Of a stretch of DNA of 64,000 nucleotides, positions 23,987 to 32,583 are shown piece after piece. The position numbers and the translations under genes are program-made. Source of the stretch: Thermaurantiacus tibetensis (lineage in GTDB: Bacteria > Pseudomonadota > Alphaproteobacteria > Sphingomonadales > Sphingomonadaceae); NCBI RefSeq assembly GCF_015354055.1, contig NZ_JACHTM010000002.1, positions 310,001-374,000 on the forward strand, read 5' to 3'. A model generated the notes under the pieces. It searched no databases, had not been told where the DNA came from, and saw only the letters and a list, made by a program, of their open reading frames with translations. Numbering within the stretch: position 1 is the stretch's first letter; every line of letters starts with the position of its first letter.

Positions 23987-24990
23987 CAGATGTCCACCAC
24001 GATCTTGCCGAAGTGCGCGCCCGACTCCTGGTGGCGGAAGGCCGCGCCCAGCTCGGCGAGCGGGAAGTGCCGGTCGATCACGGGCCGGATGCCGTTCGCT
24101 TCCACCGCCTTCACCATGTCCTGCTGCTCGCGCCGGGTGCCGACCGTGATGCCGATGAGCCGCACCTGCTTGGCCATCAGCTGCACCGTCGGCACGGGGC
24201 CCGCATAGCCGGCGAGCACGCCGATGAGCGAAATATGCCCGCCGATCCTGACGGCCGCGATCGATTCCGGAAGCGTCCCTGCCCCGCCGATCTCGACCAC
24301 ATGGTCCACCCCGCCTCCGGTCAGCCTTGCTGCCGCCTGCCCCCAGTCGGGCACGGCCCTGTAGTTGAGGAGATGGTCGGCCCCCAGCGCTTTCAGCCGC
24401 TCGAGCTTGGCGTCGGAGGAGGAGGTGGCGATGACCGTCGCACCCGCGGCCTTCGCGAACTGGAGCGCGAAGATGGAAACGCCGCCGGTCCCCTGCACCA
24501 GCACCGTGTCGCCGGGCTTGATGCCGCCCTCGGTCACCAGCGCCCGCCAGGCGGTGAGCCCGGCGCAGGTGAGAGTGGCCGCCTCGGCGTGGGACCAGCC
24601 CTTCGGCGCACGGGTGAAGGCGGTGGCGGGCGCCACCACCTCCTCGACTGCATAGCCGTCGGCCCCGTCGCCAGGCACGCCGGCGAAACCCCCGGGAATG
24701 GCGCGCCCGTCGAGCCAGTTGGGGAAGAAGGTCGAGACCACGGCGTCGCCCACGGCAAACTCGGTCACGCCCTCGCCCACTGCCACCACTTCGCCCGCCC
24801 CGTCCGACAGGGGGATCCGCCCGTCGGGAGTCGGGATGCCGCCCACAACCACGATGTAGTCGTGGTAGTTCAGGGACGAGGCGCGGATCCGGACGCGGAT
24901 CTCGCCCTTCCCCGGCGCGCCCGGGTCCGGCACCTCCTCCAGCCGGAGACTGTCGATTCCTGCCGGGTGCCGCAGCCGCATCGCCTTCAT
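23986..24990 (-). CDS. Zinc-type/quinone-reductase-like alcohol dehydrogenase (MDR family)
   Basis: A 334-residue medium-chain dehydrogenase/reductase. The GroES-like domain covers roughly residues 28-120 (IRVRIRASSLNYHDY, then DGAGEVVAVGEGV). The Rossmann domain begins near residue 150 with VLVQGTGGVSIFALQFAKAAG. The catalytic zinc Cys-His ligands of true alcohol dehydrogenases are not present in SSLNYHDY, so it probably works as a zinc-free NAD(P)H oxidoreductase. GGAGGATC precedes the ATG at 24990; an in-frame start at 25047 would overlap the methyltransferase gene. It is coupled to the DsbA-like gene. The substrate is unknown. Confidence 0.88.
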   Translation of the reverse strand: MKAMRLRHPAGIDSLRLEEVPDPGAPGKGEIRVRIRASSLNYHDYIVVVGGIPTPDGRIPLSDGAGEVVAVGEGVTEFAVGDAVVSTFFPNWLDGRAIPGGFAGVPGDGADGYAVEEVVAPATAFTRAPKGWSHAEAATLTCAGLTAWRALVTEGGIKPGDTVLVQGTGGVSIFALQFAKAAGATVIATSSSDAKLERLKALGADHLLNYRAVPDWGQAAARLTGGGVDHVVEIGGAGTLPESIAAVRIGGHISLIGVLAGYAGPVPTVQLMAKQVRLIGITVGTRREQQDMVKAVEANGIRPVIDRHFPLAELGAAFRHQESGAHFGKIVVDI

Positions 24991-25004
24991 CTGATCCTCC
25001 CTCC

Positions 25005-25847
25005 TCAGGCCCTTGCCGTCACGATCCAGACTGCGCCGGGCAGCCACACGGCGCCGTCGCGCACATGGGGGGCGAGCGCGTCCCTGACCGCGCCTTCCAC
25101 CTTCGGCGCCAGCTCCGGCTCCTCGCGCAGCACCGCCCCCAGCGGCCCCACCTTCAGCATGAGCGCCACCGTGGTATCGAGGTCGTTGCCGCCGATCTCG
25201 GCGTCATGGGGCCGGATCGCGAGCCCGGCAAACCCCGCCGCGCCGAGAATGGCCTCAAGGCGCGCCGGGTCGGCGAGGGCGAAGGGCCCCGGCGCCTCCG
25301 GGTCGGGCGGCGGCATGGGCGGCAGCAGCGGCATGGCCGCTGCCAGCGGCACCCGCATCCAGCCATTCTCGGCGAGCGCCCGCCAGCACACGAAGGCCAG
25401 CCGCCCGCCCGGCCTGAGTGCCCGGCGGATGTTGGCGAAGGCCTCGACCGGCTGGTCGAAGAACATGACCCCGAAGCGCGAGAAGGCAGCATCGAACCCG
25501 CCGTGGTCGAAGGCGTGGGTCTGCGCATCGGCCTCGACGAAGCGGAGATTGGCAACGGCAGCGCCGCGCGCCTCGGCGATGGCAAGGAGCGGCCGCGAGA
25601 CATCGACGCCGACCACCCGGCCAGACGGCCCCACGGCTTCGGCAAGCGCCAGGCTCGTCGCGCCTGCCCCGCAGCCCACGTCCAGGACGCGCTCGCCCGG
25701 CCGGGGGCCGAGCGCCGCGAGCGCCGCTTCGCCCAGCGGCAGGATCTGCCGCTCGAGCGCCTCGACGGAGCCCGCCCAGGCCGCCCCGCCAGCCTCGTTC
25801 CAGAAGGCGATCTGCGCCGCGTTCGGCCCTGCCTCGTCGTCCTCCAT
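25005..25847 (-). CDS. SAM-dependent class I methyltransferase
   Basis: A 280-residue class I methyltransferase. The SAM-binding motif is VLDVGCGAGATSLALAE near residue 53. The acidic ribose contact follows in VVGVDVSRPLLAIA. FDAAFSRFGVMFFDQP and LRPGGRLAFVCWR are motifs of the Ubi/menaquinone-type methyltransferase group. The conserved start fits the ATG at 25847. It ends 14 bases before the dehydrogenase gene. The acceptor is not recognisable; a small molecule is more likely than nucleic acid or protein. Confidence 0.87.
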   Translation of the reverse strand: MEDDEAGPNAAQIAFWNEAGGAAWAGSVEALERQILPLGEAALAALGPRPGERVLDVGCGAGATSLALAEAVGPSGRVVGVDVSRPLLAIAEARGAAVANLRFVEADAQTHAFDHGGFDAAFSRFGVMFFDQPVEAFANIRRALRPGGRLAFVCWRALAENGWMRVPLAAAMPLLPPMPPPDPEAPGPFALADPARLEAILGAAGFAGLAIRPHDAEIGGNDLDTTVALMLKVGPLGAVLREEPELAPKVEGAVRDALAPHVRDGAVWLPGAVWIVTARA

Positions 25848-25927
25848 GCGCCGCTCCCCATTTTCGCCAGCGACCGGCCGGCACAGGCGTGCTAGTCTCA
25901 AGACGAACGGGAGCGGGAGAGCAAGCC

Positions 25928-27667
25928 ATGCACGATCTGGTCATCCGCGGCGGAACGGTGGTGGACGGCACCGGAAAGCCGGCCTTCGCGGCCGACGTCG
26001 CGATCGACGGCAGCCGCATCACCGCGGTGGGTACGAACCTCGGCCGTGGCCGCGAGGAGCTCGATGCGAAGGGCCTCGTCGTCGCCCCCGGCTTCGTCGA
26101 CATCCACACCCACTATGACGGCCAGGCCACCTGGGACCCGGAGATGGCCCCGTCGGCCTGGCACGGGGTCACCACCGTCGTCATGGGCAATTGCGGCGTC
26201 GGCTTCGCGCCCGCCCACCCGGATCGGCACCAGTGGCTCATCGGGCTCATGGAAGGGGTGGAGGACATTCCCGGCACCGCGCTTGCCGAGGGCATGACGT
26301 GGGACTGGGAGAGCTTCCCCGAATATCTCGATGCGCTCGAGAAGCTGCCGCGCACGGTCGATGTCGGCACCCACGTGCCCCACGGCGCGGTCCGCGCCTA
26401 TGTGATGGGCGAGCGCGGAGCCCGGAACGAACCGCCGACCGAGACCGACATCGCCCGCATGGCGGCGATCGTCGAGGAGGGCCTGCGCGCCGGCGCGCTC
26501 GGCTTCTCCACCTCGCGCACCATCCTCCACAAGTCGGTGGATGGCGAGCTGGTGCCCGGCACCACCGCCACGCCGGAGGAGCTCCTCGGCATCGGCCGCG
26601 CGATGGGCCGGGTGGGCCATGGCGTCTTCGAGATGGCCTCCGATCTCCGCCGCGAATGGAACGAGTTCGAGTGGATGGGCCGGCTCTCGCGCGAGACCGG
26701 GCTTCCCGTCACCTTCGCCGCGCTCGAGAGCCCGGCCAAGGAGCTGCCGCTTGCCGAGCAGCTCGCCGCCATGGAGGCCGAGAATGCGAAGGGCGCGCGC
26801 ATCGTCGCGCAGATCGCGCTGCGTGCCACCGGCATCCTCATGAACTGGCGCGGCACCGTCCACCCCTTCCTCTTCAAGCCCGCCTGGGCCGAGATCGCCC
26901 CGCTCCCCTGGGAGGGGAAGCTCGCGCGCTTGCGTGACCCCGCCTTCCGCGCCCGCATGATCGCCGAGGAATCGGTCTTCCCCGAGACCGACGTGGCGGG
27001 CCTCCTCATGATCGTGGCCGGCGGCTGGTTCCTCCAGTATCGCATGGGCGAGGGCTTCGACTACGAGCCGCCCCGTAGCGAAAGCCTCGCCGCGCTGGCC
27101 GCAGCGCAAGGGCGTTCGGGCGCCGAAGTCGCCTACGACCTCCTCATGGAAGAGGAGGGCAACGGTTTCATCTACCTGCCCCTCCTCAACTATGCCGACG
27201 GCAATCTCGACTTCCTCGAGCCCGTCATCCGCCGCGCCGACACGGTCAATTCGCTTTCCGACGGCGGCGCCCACTGCGGCACCATCTGCGATGCCGCCTC
27301 CCCCACCTTCCTCCTCCAGCACTGGGTGCGCGACCGGAAGTCCGGCCGCATCCCGCTCGAGCTTGCCATCCGCCGCCAGTGCCACGACACCGCCCGCCTC
27401 TACGGCCTCGACGACCGCGGCGTCATCGCACCCGGCATGCTCGCGGACCTCAACGTGATCGACCTCGACCGGCTGAAGCTGGGCCGGCCCTGGCTCGCCT
27501 TCGACCTTCCCGCGGGCGGCAAGCGCCTGCTCCAGAAGGCCGAGGGCTATGTCGCCACCCTGAAGTCGGGGGTGGTGACCTTCCGCGATGGCGCGCCAAC
27601 GGGCGCCCGGCCCGGCAGGGTCATCCGCGGTCCGCAGCGCGGGCCCATGGCACTCGCCGCCGAGTAG
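25928..27667 (+). CDS. N-acyl-D-amino-acid deacylase-like amidohydrolase (D-aminoacylase family)
   Basis: A 579-residue metal-dependent amidohydrolase resembling N-acyl-D-amino-acid deacylases. The beta-sandwich start is [17 protein letters not shown], and the metal-binding HxH is in [15 protein letters not shown] near residue 63. [15 protein letters not shown] follows. The late Asp ligand is in [11 protein letters not shown]. The C-terminal sandwich has [25 protein letters not shown] lies upstream of the ATG at 25928. No signal peptide is seen, so it is cytosolic. Members also hydrolyse N-acyl ureas or dipeptide-like bonds, so the substrate is uncertain. Confidence 0.88.
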   Translation: MHDLVIRGGTVVDGTGKPAFAADVAIDGSRITAVGTNLGRGREELDAKGLVVAPGFVDIHTHYDGQATWDPEMAPSAWHGVTTVVMGNCGVGFAPAHPDRHQWLIGLMEGVEDIPGTALAEGMTWDWESFPEYLDALEKLPRTVDVGTHVPHGAVRAYVMGERGARNEPPTETDIARMAAIVEEGLRAGALGFSTSRTILHKSVDGELVPGTTATPEELLGIGRAMGRVGHGVFEMASDLRREWNEFEWMGRLSRETGLPVTFAALESPAKELPLAEQLAAMEAENAKGARIVAQIALRATGILMNWRGTVHPFLFKPAWAEIAPLPWEGKLARLRDPAFRARMIAEESVFPETDVAGLLMIVAGGWFLQYRMGEGFDYEPPRSESLAALAAAQGRSGAEVAYDLLMEEEGNGFIYLPLLNYADGNLDFLEPVIRRADTVNSLSDGGAHCGTICDAASPTFLLQHWVRDRKSGRIPLELAIRRQCHDTARLYGLDDRGVIAPGMLADLNVIDLDRLKLGRPWLAFDLPAGGKRLLQKAEGYVATLKSGVVTFRDGAPTGARPGRVIRGPQRGPMALAAE

Positions 27668-27677
27668 GGGCGACGGG

Positions 27678-28961
27678 CTGGCACGCGGGGACGCGCGCGA
27701 GGGGCTCGCGACGCCGGCGTTCCGGCCGGCGCCGCACCGCGCGCTCTGCACCGACTGCGGCGTCTCGCGCCTTGCCAACCCGAGGGCCTGCGCGAGCGCC
27801 TGCCAGTTCATCCGCCCCGACTATGCCGCATCCGAACGCGCGGTCCATGGCCGGGCGCGCGACACGTCGACGGACGAACTCTTCTTCGGCCCGGTCCAGG
27901 CCATGCACCGCGCCCGCCTGAAGGCGCCGCGGCCCGGCGCGCAGTGGACGGGGATCACCACCCGCATCGCCGAGCGCCTGCTCGAGACCCGCGCCGTCGA
28001 TGCCGTGCTCGCCATGGTTCCCGACCCTGCCGACCGCTGGAAGCCGGTGCCCGCCCTCATCACCGAGCCGGCCGCCATGGCGGCGGCGCGCGGCATGCGC
28101 ATGGGCTACGCGCCCCTCCTCGCCCTCCTCGAGCCGGCACGCGATCGCGGCCACCGCCGGCTCGCCGTCATCGGCATCCCCTGCCAGGTCCATGCGCTCC
28201 GGAAGATCGAGGCCGGCTTCGGCTTCGAGGCGATCTTCGTGATCGGCACCCCCTGCTCCGACAACACCACCACCGAAAGCTTCCACCGCTTCCTCGCCCT
28301 CCTGTCGCCAAGGCCCGAGACCATCTCCTACCTCGAGTTCCGCGCCGACATGATGGTCGAGCTCCGCTTTGACGACGGCCGGAAGACGCTCATCCCCTTC
28401 CTTGAGCTGCCGATCGCGGACTTGCCGGCCGACTTCTTCCCGCTCACCTGCCGCACCTGCGTCGACTACACCAACGCGCTCGCCGACTTGACCGTCGGCT
28501 ACATGGGCGGCGAGGGCGAGCAGTGGCTCCTCGTCCGCAACAGCCGCGGCGCCGAGCTGCTTGCGCTCCTCGGCGACGAGATCCTCCTCTCGCCCGTGAC
28601 CGACCGGGGCGACCGCATCCCCCATGTGAAGGCCTTCCTCGAGAACACGCGCCGCGCGGCCGGCGGGCTCCCCCTGCGCCGGATGCCGAAGTGGCTGCGC
28701 CCGCTCGTCGGCCGGCTCATGCCCCGCTTCGCGCCGAAGGGCCTCGAATTCGCCCGTGCGCGGGTCGAGATGAAGGCGATCGAGACGCTCCTCCACCTTG
28801 AGCGCCACGCGCCCGCAAAGATGCGCCACATGGTTCCGCCCCATGTCCGCGCCATCGCCGCCCGCTACGGCCTCAGGTCGCCGCAGGCGGCAGCCGGTCA
28901 GCCCGGCACCACCGCCTCGACAAGCGCCCGGGCATCCGCCGCGGGCACGCCGGCGCCGTAG
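27678..28961 (+). CDS. F420 hydrogenase/dehydrogenase beta-subunit (FrhB)-like protein, probable CTG start
   Basis: A protein of about 427 residues with the FrhB/FdhB C-terminal domain. These flavoproteins carry Fe-S clusters and pass electrons to F420 or, in other members, reduce chlorophyll precursors. An N-terminal Cys cluster (CTDCGV, then CASACQF), MRMGYAPLLALLEPA, IGIPCQVHALRKIE, GTPCSDNTTTE and PLTCRTCVDYTN are visible. The only conventional start, ATG 27588, overlaps the upstream gene by 80 bases and lacks a good ribosome binding site. CTG at 27678 has AGGGG eight bases upstream just after that gene's stop, so I use it. Relatives include 8-vinyl and 7-hydroxymethyl chlorophyll reductases, but no photosynthesis gene is near. 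The physiological role is unknown. Confidence 0.82.
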   Translation: MARGDAREGLATPAFRPAPHRALCTDCGVSRLANPRACASACQFIRPDYAASERAVHGRARDTSTDELFFGPVQAMHRARLKAPRPGAQWTGITTRIAERLLETRAVDAVLAMVPDPADRWKPVPALITEPAAMAAARGMRMGYAPLLALLEPARDRGHRRLAVIGIPCQVHALRKIEAGFGFEAIFVIGTPCSDNTTTESFHRFLALLSPRPETISYLEFRADMMVELRFDDGRKTLIPFLELPIADLPADFFPLTCRTCVDYTNALADLTVGYMGGEGEQWLLVRNSRGAELLALLGDEILLSPVTDRGDRIPHVKAFLENTRRAAGGLPLRRMPKWLRPLVGRLMPRFAPKGLEFARARVEMKAIETLLHLERHAPAKMRHMVPPHVRAIAARYGLRSPQAAAGQPGTTASTSARASAAGTPAP

Positions 28962-30547
28962 AGCGCGGGCCTGGCATCGGCCGAGAGCCGGCCGGCGCAC
29001 CAGGCGGCCGCGAGCCGCTCCTCCCCGAGCCGGACCAGCGCGGCGGCCACCAGTGCCAGCGCAAGATCGATGACGAAGGCGCGCGCCGTCCCCTCGTGGA
29101 GCGCTCCGGGCGCCCGCCACGCGGCCAGCCGCTCGAGGTGCGCCGCACCCGCCGGGTGGAGGCCGGCAAGCCCGGCAAGCTCGGCCTCGACTGCCGCGAG
29201 GCTCTCCGGCTCCCGGCCGATCGCCCGGAGCACGTCGAGCGCGATGACGTTGCCCGAGCCTTCCCAGATCGCGTTGAGCGGAGACTGGCGGAACAGCCGC
29301 GGCATCGGCCCTTCCTCGACATAGCCTGCGCCGCCCAGGCACTCCATCGCCTCCGCCACGAAGCCCGGCTGCCGCTTGCACAGGAAGAACTTGGCAACCG
29401 GCGTGGCGAGCCGCGCGAAGACGGCAGCGCGCTCGTCGCCCCGGGCAGCGTCGGCGAAGGCGGCCGCCAGCCGCAGCGCGAGCGCCGTCGCCCCGGCGCT
29501 TTCGAGCGCGAGGTCGGCGAGCACGGCGGTCATCGCCGGCTGGTCCACCAGCCGCTTCTGGAAGGCGGAGCGGTGGCGGGCGTGCCACACCGCCTCGACG
29601 AGCGCGGCCCGCATCCCGGCGGCAGAGCCGGCGACGCAATCGAGCCGGGTCTCCTGCACCATGCCGATGATCGTGGGAATGCCGCGCCCCGCCTCGCCCA
29701 CCTGCCAGGCGAAGGCGCCGTGATACTCGATCTCGGAGCTCGCGTTGGACCGGTCGCCGAGCTTGTCCTTGAGGCGCATGACGTGGAAGGCGTTCCGGCT
29801 GCCGTCGGGCCGCCAGCGCGGCACGAGGAAGCAGGTCAGCGCATCGTCCAGCCGGGCGAGCGTCAGGAAGGCGTCCGACATCGGTGCCGAGCAGAACCAC
29901 TTGTGCCCGACGAGACGGACGCCCTCGCCATCGGGCTCGGCCACCGTGGTGTTGGCGCGCACGTCCGAGCCGCCCTGCTTCTCGGTCATCGCCATGCCGA
30001 GCGTCACGCCGGCCTTGTCCGAAGCCGGCAGGGCGCGCGGGTCGTAGCGCCGGGCGAGGATGCGCGGCAGGAAGGCCGCGGCAAGGTCGGGCGCGTGGCG
30101 GAGCGCGGCGACTGCCGCATGGGTCATCGACATGGGGCAGACGACGCCCGCATCCGCCTGAGTCATGAGATAGAGGAGCGTCGCGTGGAGCAGGTGCCCG
30201 CCGTCCTCCTCCCAGGCGGCCGAGGAGACCCCGCCCTCGAGCCCCAGCGCCATCAGCCGGTGGTAGGCCGGGTGGAACTCCACCTCGTCGAGGCGGTGGC
30301 CGTAGCGGTCGAACGCCCGGAGCTGCGGCGGGTTGGCGTTGGCAAGGCGCGACTCCTCGCGCACCTCGGCCGCCCCGCAGGCGCGGGCGAAGGCCCCGAT
30401 CCGCTCCCGCCAGCGCGCCCCGCCGAAGGCGGCGAGCCCGCGGGCCAGCACGGGGTCGCCCTCCAGCAGATCCTCGTCGCCGCGCGGCGGCGGCTGGTTG
30501 AACACCTCGTGGGTCGCAAGGCGCGCGTGCGGGCGAAGCGGGTGCAT
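28898..30547 (-). CDS. AidB-like acyl-CoA dehydrogenase family protein
   Basis: A 549-residue flavoprotein of the AidB branch of acyl-CoA dehydrogenases; the length matches AidB (about 540) and is longer than catabolic family members. The N-terminus THEVFNQPPP is characteristic. FAD-contact blocks include GMAMTEKQGGSDVRANTT, GHKWFCSAPMSDAFL and the late LGGAGYVEE. LNAIWEGSGNVIALDVLR holds the conserved Glu region. GGAGAGC precedes the ATG at 30547. In Escherichia coli AidB belongs to the alkylation response, but no ada or alkB gene is nearby, so isovaleryl-CoA-like activity or DNA protection both remain open. Its 3' end overlaps the convergent FrhB-like gene by 64 bases. Confidence 0.88.
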   Translation of the reverse strand: MHPLRPHARLATHEVFNQPPPRGDEDLLEGDPVLARGLAAFGGARWRERIGAFARACGAAEVREESRLANANPPQLRAFDRYGHRLDEVEFHPAYHRLMALGLEGGVSSAAWEEDGGHLLHATLLYLMTQADAGVVCPMSMTHAAVAALRHAPDLAAAFLPRILARRYDPRALPASDKAGVTLGMAMTEKQGGSDVRANTTVAEPDGEGVRLVGHKWFCSAPMSDAFLTLARLDDALTCFLVPRWRPDGSRNAFHVMRLKDKLGDRSNASSEIEYHGAFAWQVGEAGRGIPTIIGMVQETRLDCVAGSAAGMRAALVEAVWHARHRSAFQKRLVDQPAMTAVLADLALESAGATALALRLAAAFADAARGDERAAVFARLATPVAKFFLCKRQPGFVAEAMECLGGAGYVEEGPMPRLFRQSPLNAIWEGSGNVIALDVLRAIGREPESLAAVEAELAGLAGLHPAGAAHLERLAAWRAPGALHEGTARAFVIDLALALVAAALVRLGEERLAAAWCAGRLSADARPALYGAGVPAADARALVEAVVPG

Positions 30548-30638
30548 GGGCTCTCCTGCCCGACGGCCCATGCGCCCGCGCGGCGCCGCGGGCAACCCCC
30601 GTCGACGCCCCACCCCGGACGGGACGCTGCGACGGCCG

Positions 30639-32528
30639 CTAGGCCCCGATCACGCCCCCGTCCGCGCGCTCCACCACCACGACCGAAGGCCGGGGCGGCA
30701 TGTCGGGCTGGAAGTCCGGCCAGCGCGTCGCCGGGTCGTGGAAGGTCGACTCGCGCGCAAAGGGCGCCCATTCCTTCGTGCCGTCGGCGCCCGGGTGCTG
30801 CACCGAGAGGAAGAGGGTGCGCCCGCCGCGGGCGAAGCGTGGCCCGCACAGCTCGGCGCCGACAGGCACGCGGAAGAACATCCGCCCCACTCCGCGTTCG
30901 GGGCCCTCGGTGCCGAGCGCCCAGAGGCCGTCGGCCGTGCCGGTCAAGGGCCAGGCATTCCCCTGGTCGGAGGCGACCCACAGCCGCCCCATCGGGTCGA
31001 ACGCGCAGTTGTCGGGCGAGGCGAACCAGCCATTCGCCGACGTGCCCGCCCCCCAGCGCGCGCCTGCTGCCGGGTCCGCAGGCGGCCCGCAGAGCACCAG
31101 CATCTCCCAGCCGAAGCGGTCTGCGGCATGGTCGCCGCCCGGCGCCACCAGCTCCAGGATCTGGCCATAGGCATTGGCGAGCCGCGGGTTCGCCGGATTC
31201 GGCGCAGTCCGGTCGCGGTTGTTGGTGAGCATCACGTAGACGCGCCCGTTGGTGGGGTGCGCCTCCACATCCTCCGGCCGGTCCATCGGGGTCGCACCCA
31301 CGAGGTCGGCGGCGCGGCGCGCCTCGATCAGCACGTCGGCCTGCGAGCGGAAGCCGTTGGCCGGCGTCAGCGGCCCCTCGCCGAAGACGAGCGGCCGCCA
31401 GTCGAGCCCGCTCTCGTCGAACACGGCAACCGAAAGCACGCCCTCGTCGAGCAGCCGTCGGTTCGCACGCCGGTCGCGCGAGACCCGCCCTTTCGAGACA
31501 TAGCGGTAGAGATATTCGTTGCGCGCGTCGTCGCCCATGTAGATGACAAGCCGGCCGTCGCCGTTCACATGGGTCTCCGCGCCCTCGTGCGAGAAGCGGC
31601 CCAGCGCCGTCCGCTTCACTGGCATGGCGCGGGGGTCGAGCGGGTCCACCTCCACCACCCAGCCGAAGCGGTTGGCCTCGTTCGGCTCCCGGCCCATGTC
31701 GAAGCGCGCGTCGAACCGGCCCCAGGGGTAGCGGTCGCCACGGCCGCCAAGGCCGTAGCGGCGGAAGGCCCCGGCCTCGGGATGTCCTTCAGGGAGCGTC
31801 CCGGTGAAGTAGAACTGGAAATTCTCCTCCGCCGTCAGATAGGTGCCCCAGGGCGTCATCCCCCCGGCGCAGTTGCCGAAGGTGCCGATGACCCGCGTGC
31901 CAGACGGGTCGGCGGCGGTCCTGAGGCGCTCATCCCCGGCGGCGGGGCCGGAGATGGCAATGGCGCTGTTCCAGGCCCTGACCGCCCGGTTGCGCGGCGA
32001 GACCCGATGCCGCCAGCCGTCCGGCCCGCGCTCCACCTCGACGACCGAGCAGCCGGTTGCCGCCTGCTCGAGCGCGGCGTGGCGCGCGGTGTAGCGCGCC
32101 GGATCGAACCGGCCGGCCGCGTCGAACAGGTCCGGGAACATGAGGGTCGGGATGGTGTATTCGTGGTTGACGCAGAGCAGCATCCGCTCGCGCCCGCCCC
32201 GGTCGGCGAGCGGAAGCACGCCGATGAAGTCGCAGTTCATCCCGAACTGGCCCATCTGCGCCTCGGGCGTCTGTGCGCCCGGCGCGAAGGCGGGCGCACC
32301 GGGCAGGATCGGGTCCCCCCAGCGCAGCAGCACGCGCGCCACATGGCCCGGCGCCACATGGTGGGTTGCGTCCACGCCGTGGGCGATCTCGTCGAAGCGG
32401 AACGGCGGCACCGCACTCCCGGCCGCCACCCCGGGCGCCGTCGCAAGGAACCCCGCCGCTGCCGCTCCGCCGAGGAAGCCCCGCCGGCTCAGCCGGGCCT
32501 CCACGATCTCCGCCAGATGTCGCCTCAT
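30639..32528 (-). CDS. phoX: PhoX-family alkaline phosphatase (DUF839), Tat-exported
   Basis: A 629-residue PhoX-type phosphatase, a calcium- and iron-dependent periplasmic enzyme that releases phosphate from organic esters. The Tat signal LSRRGFLGGAAAAGFLA is near residue 14. Typical blocks are LLCVNHEYTIPTLMFP, GNCAGGMTPWGTYLTAEEN, RFGWVVEVDPLDP and RFSHEGAETH. DRPEDVEAHPTNGRVYVMLT and SPDNCAFDPMGRLWVASDQGN complete the family pattern. The gene stands alone; it could belong to the Pho regulon run by the phoB-phoR pair eight kilobases away, but I did not find a clear Pho box. Confidence 0.9.
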   Translation of the reverse strand: MRRHLAEIVEARLSRRGFLGGAAAAGFLATAPGVAAGSAVPPFRFDEIAHGVDATHHVAPGHVARVLLRWGDPILPGAPAFAPGAQTPEAQMGQFGMNCDFIGVLPLADRGGRERMLLCVNHEYTIPTLMFPDLFDAAGRFDPARYTARHAALEQAATGCSVVEVERGPDGWRHRVSPRNRAVRAWNSAIAISGPAAGDERLRTAADPSGTRVIGTFGNCAGGMTPWGTYLTAEENFQFYFTGTLPEGHPEAGAFRRYGLGGRGDRYPWGRFDARFDMGREPNEANRFGWVVEVDPLDPRAMPVKRTALGRFSHEGAETHVNGDGRLVIYMGDDARNEYLYRYVSKGRVSRDRRANRRLLDEGVLSVAVFDESGLDWRPLVFGEGPLTPANGFRSQADVLIEARRAADLVGATPMDRPEDVEAHPTNGRVYVMLTNNRDRTAPNPANPRLANAYGQILELVAPGGDHAADRFGWEMLVLCGPPADPAAGARWGAGTSANGWFASPDNCAFDPMGRLWVASDQGNAWPLTGTADGLWALGTEGPERGVGRMFFRVPVGAELCGPRFARGGRTLFLSVQHPGADGTKEWAPFARESTFHDPATRWPDFQPDMPPRPSVVVVERADGGVIGA

Positions 32529-32583
32529 GACGCCGCCCTATGGCGGACTCCCGTGAACCTCCAGTGACAGCCGGTCGCGCGCC

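Noticed and set aside
27678..28961. Naming the FrhB-like gene bciB (8-vinyl reductase).
   Set aside because: Family resemblance alone does not separate BciB from other FrhB-type reductases, and no pigment gene is in the window.
30574..30593. Seven-base-pair GC hairpin between the PhoX and AidB-like genes as a terminator.
   Set aside because: Short stem without a T-run; such hairpins are common at this GC content.
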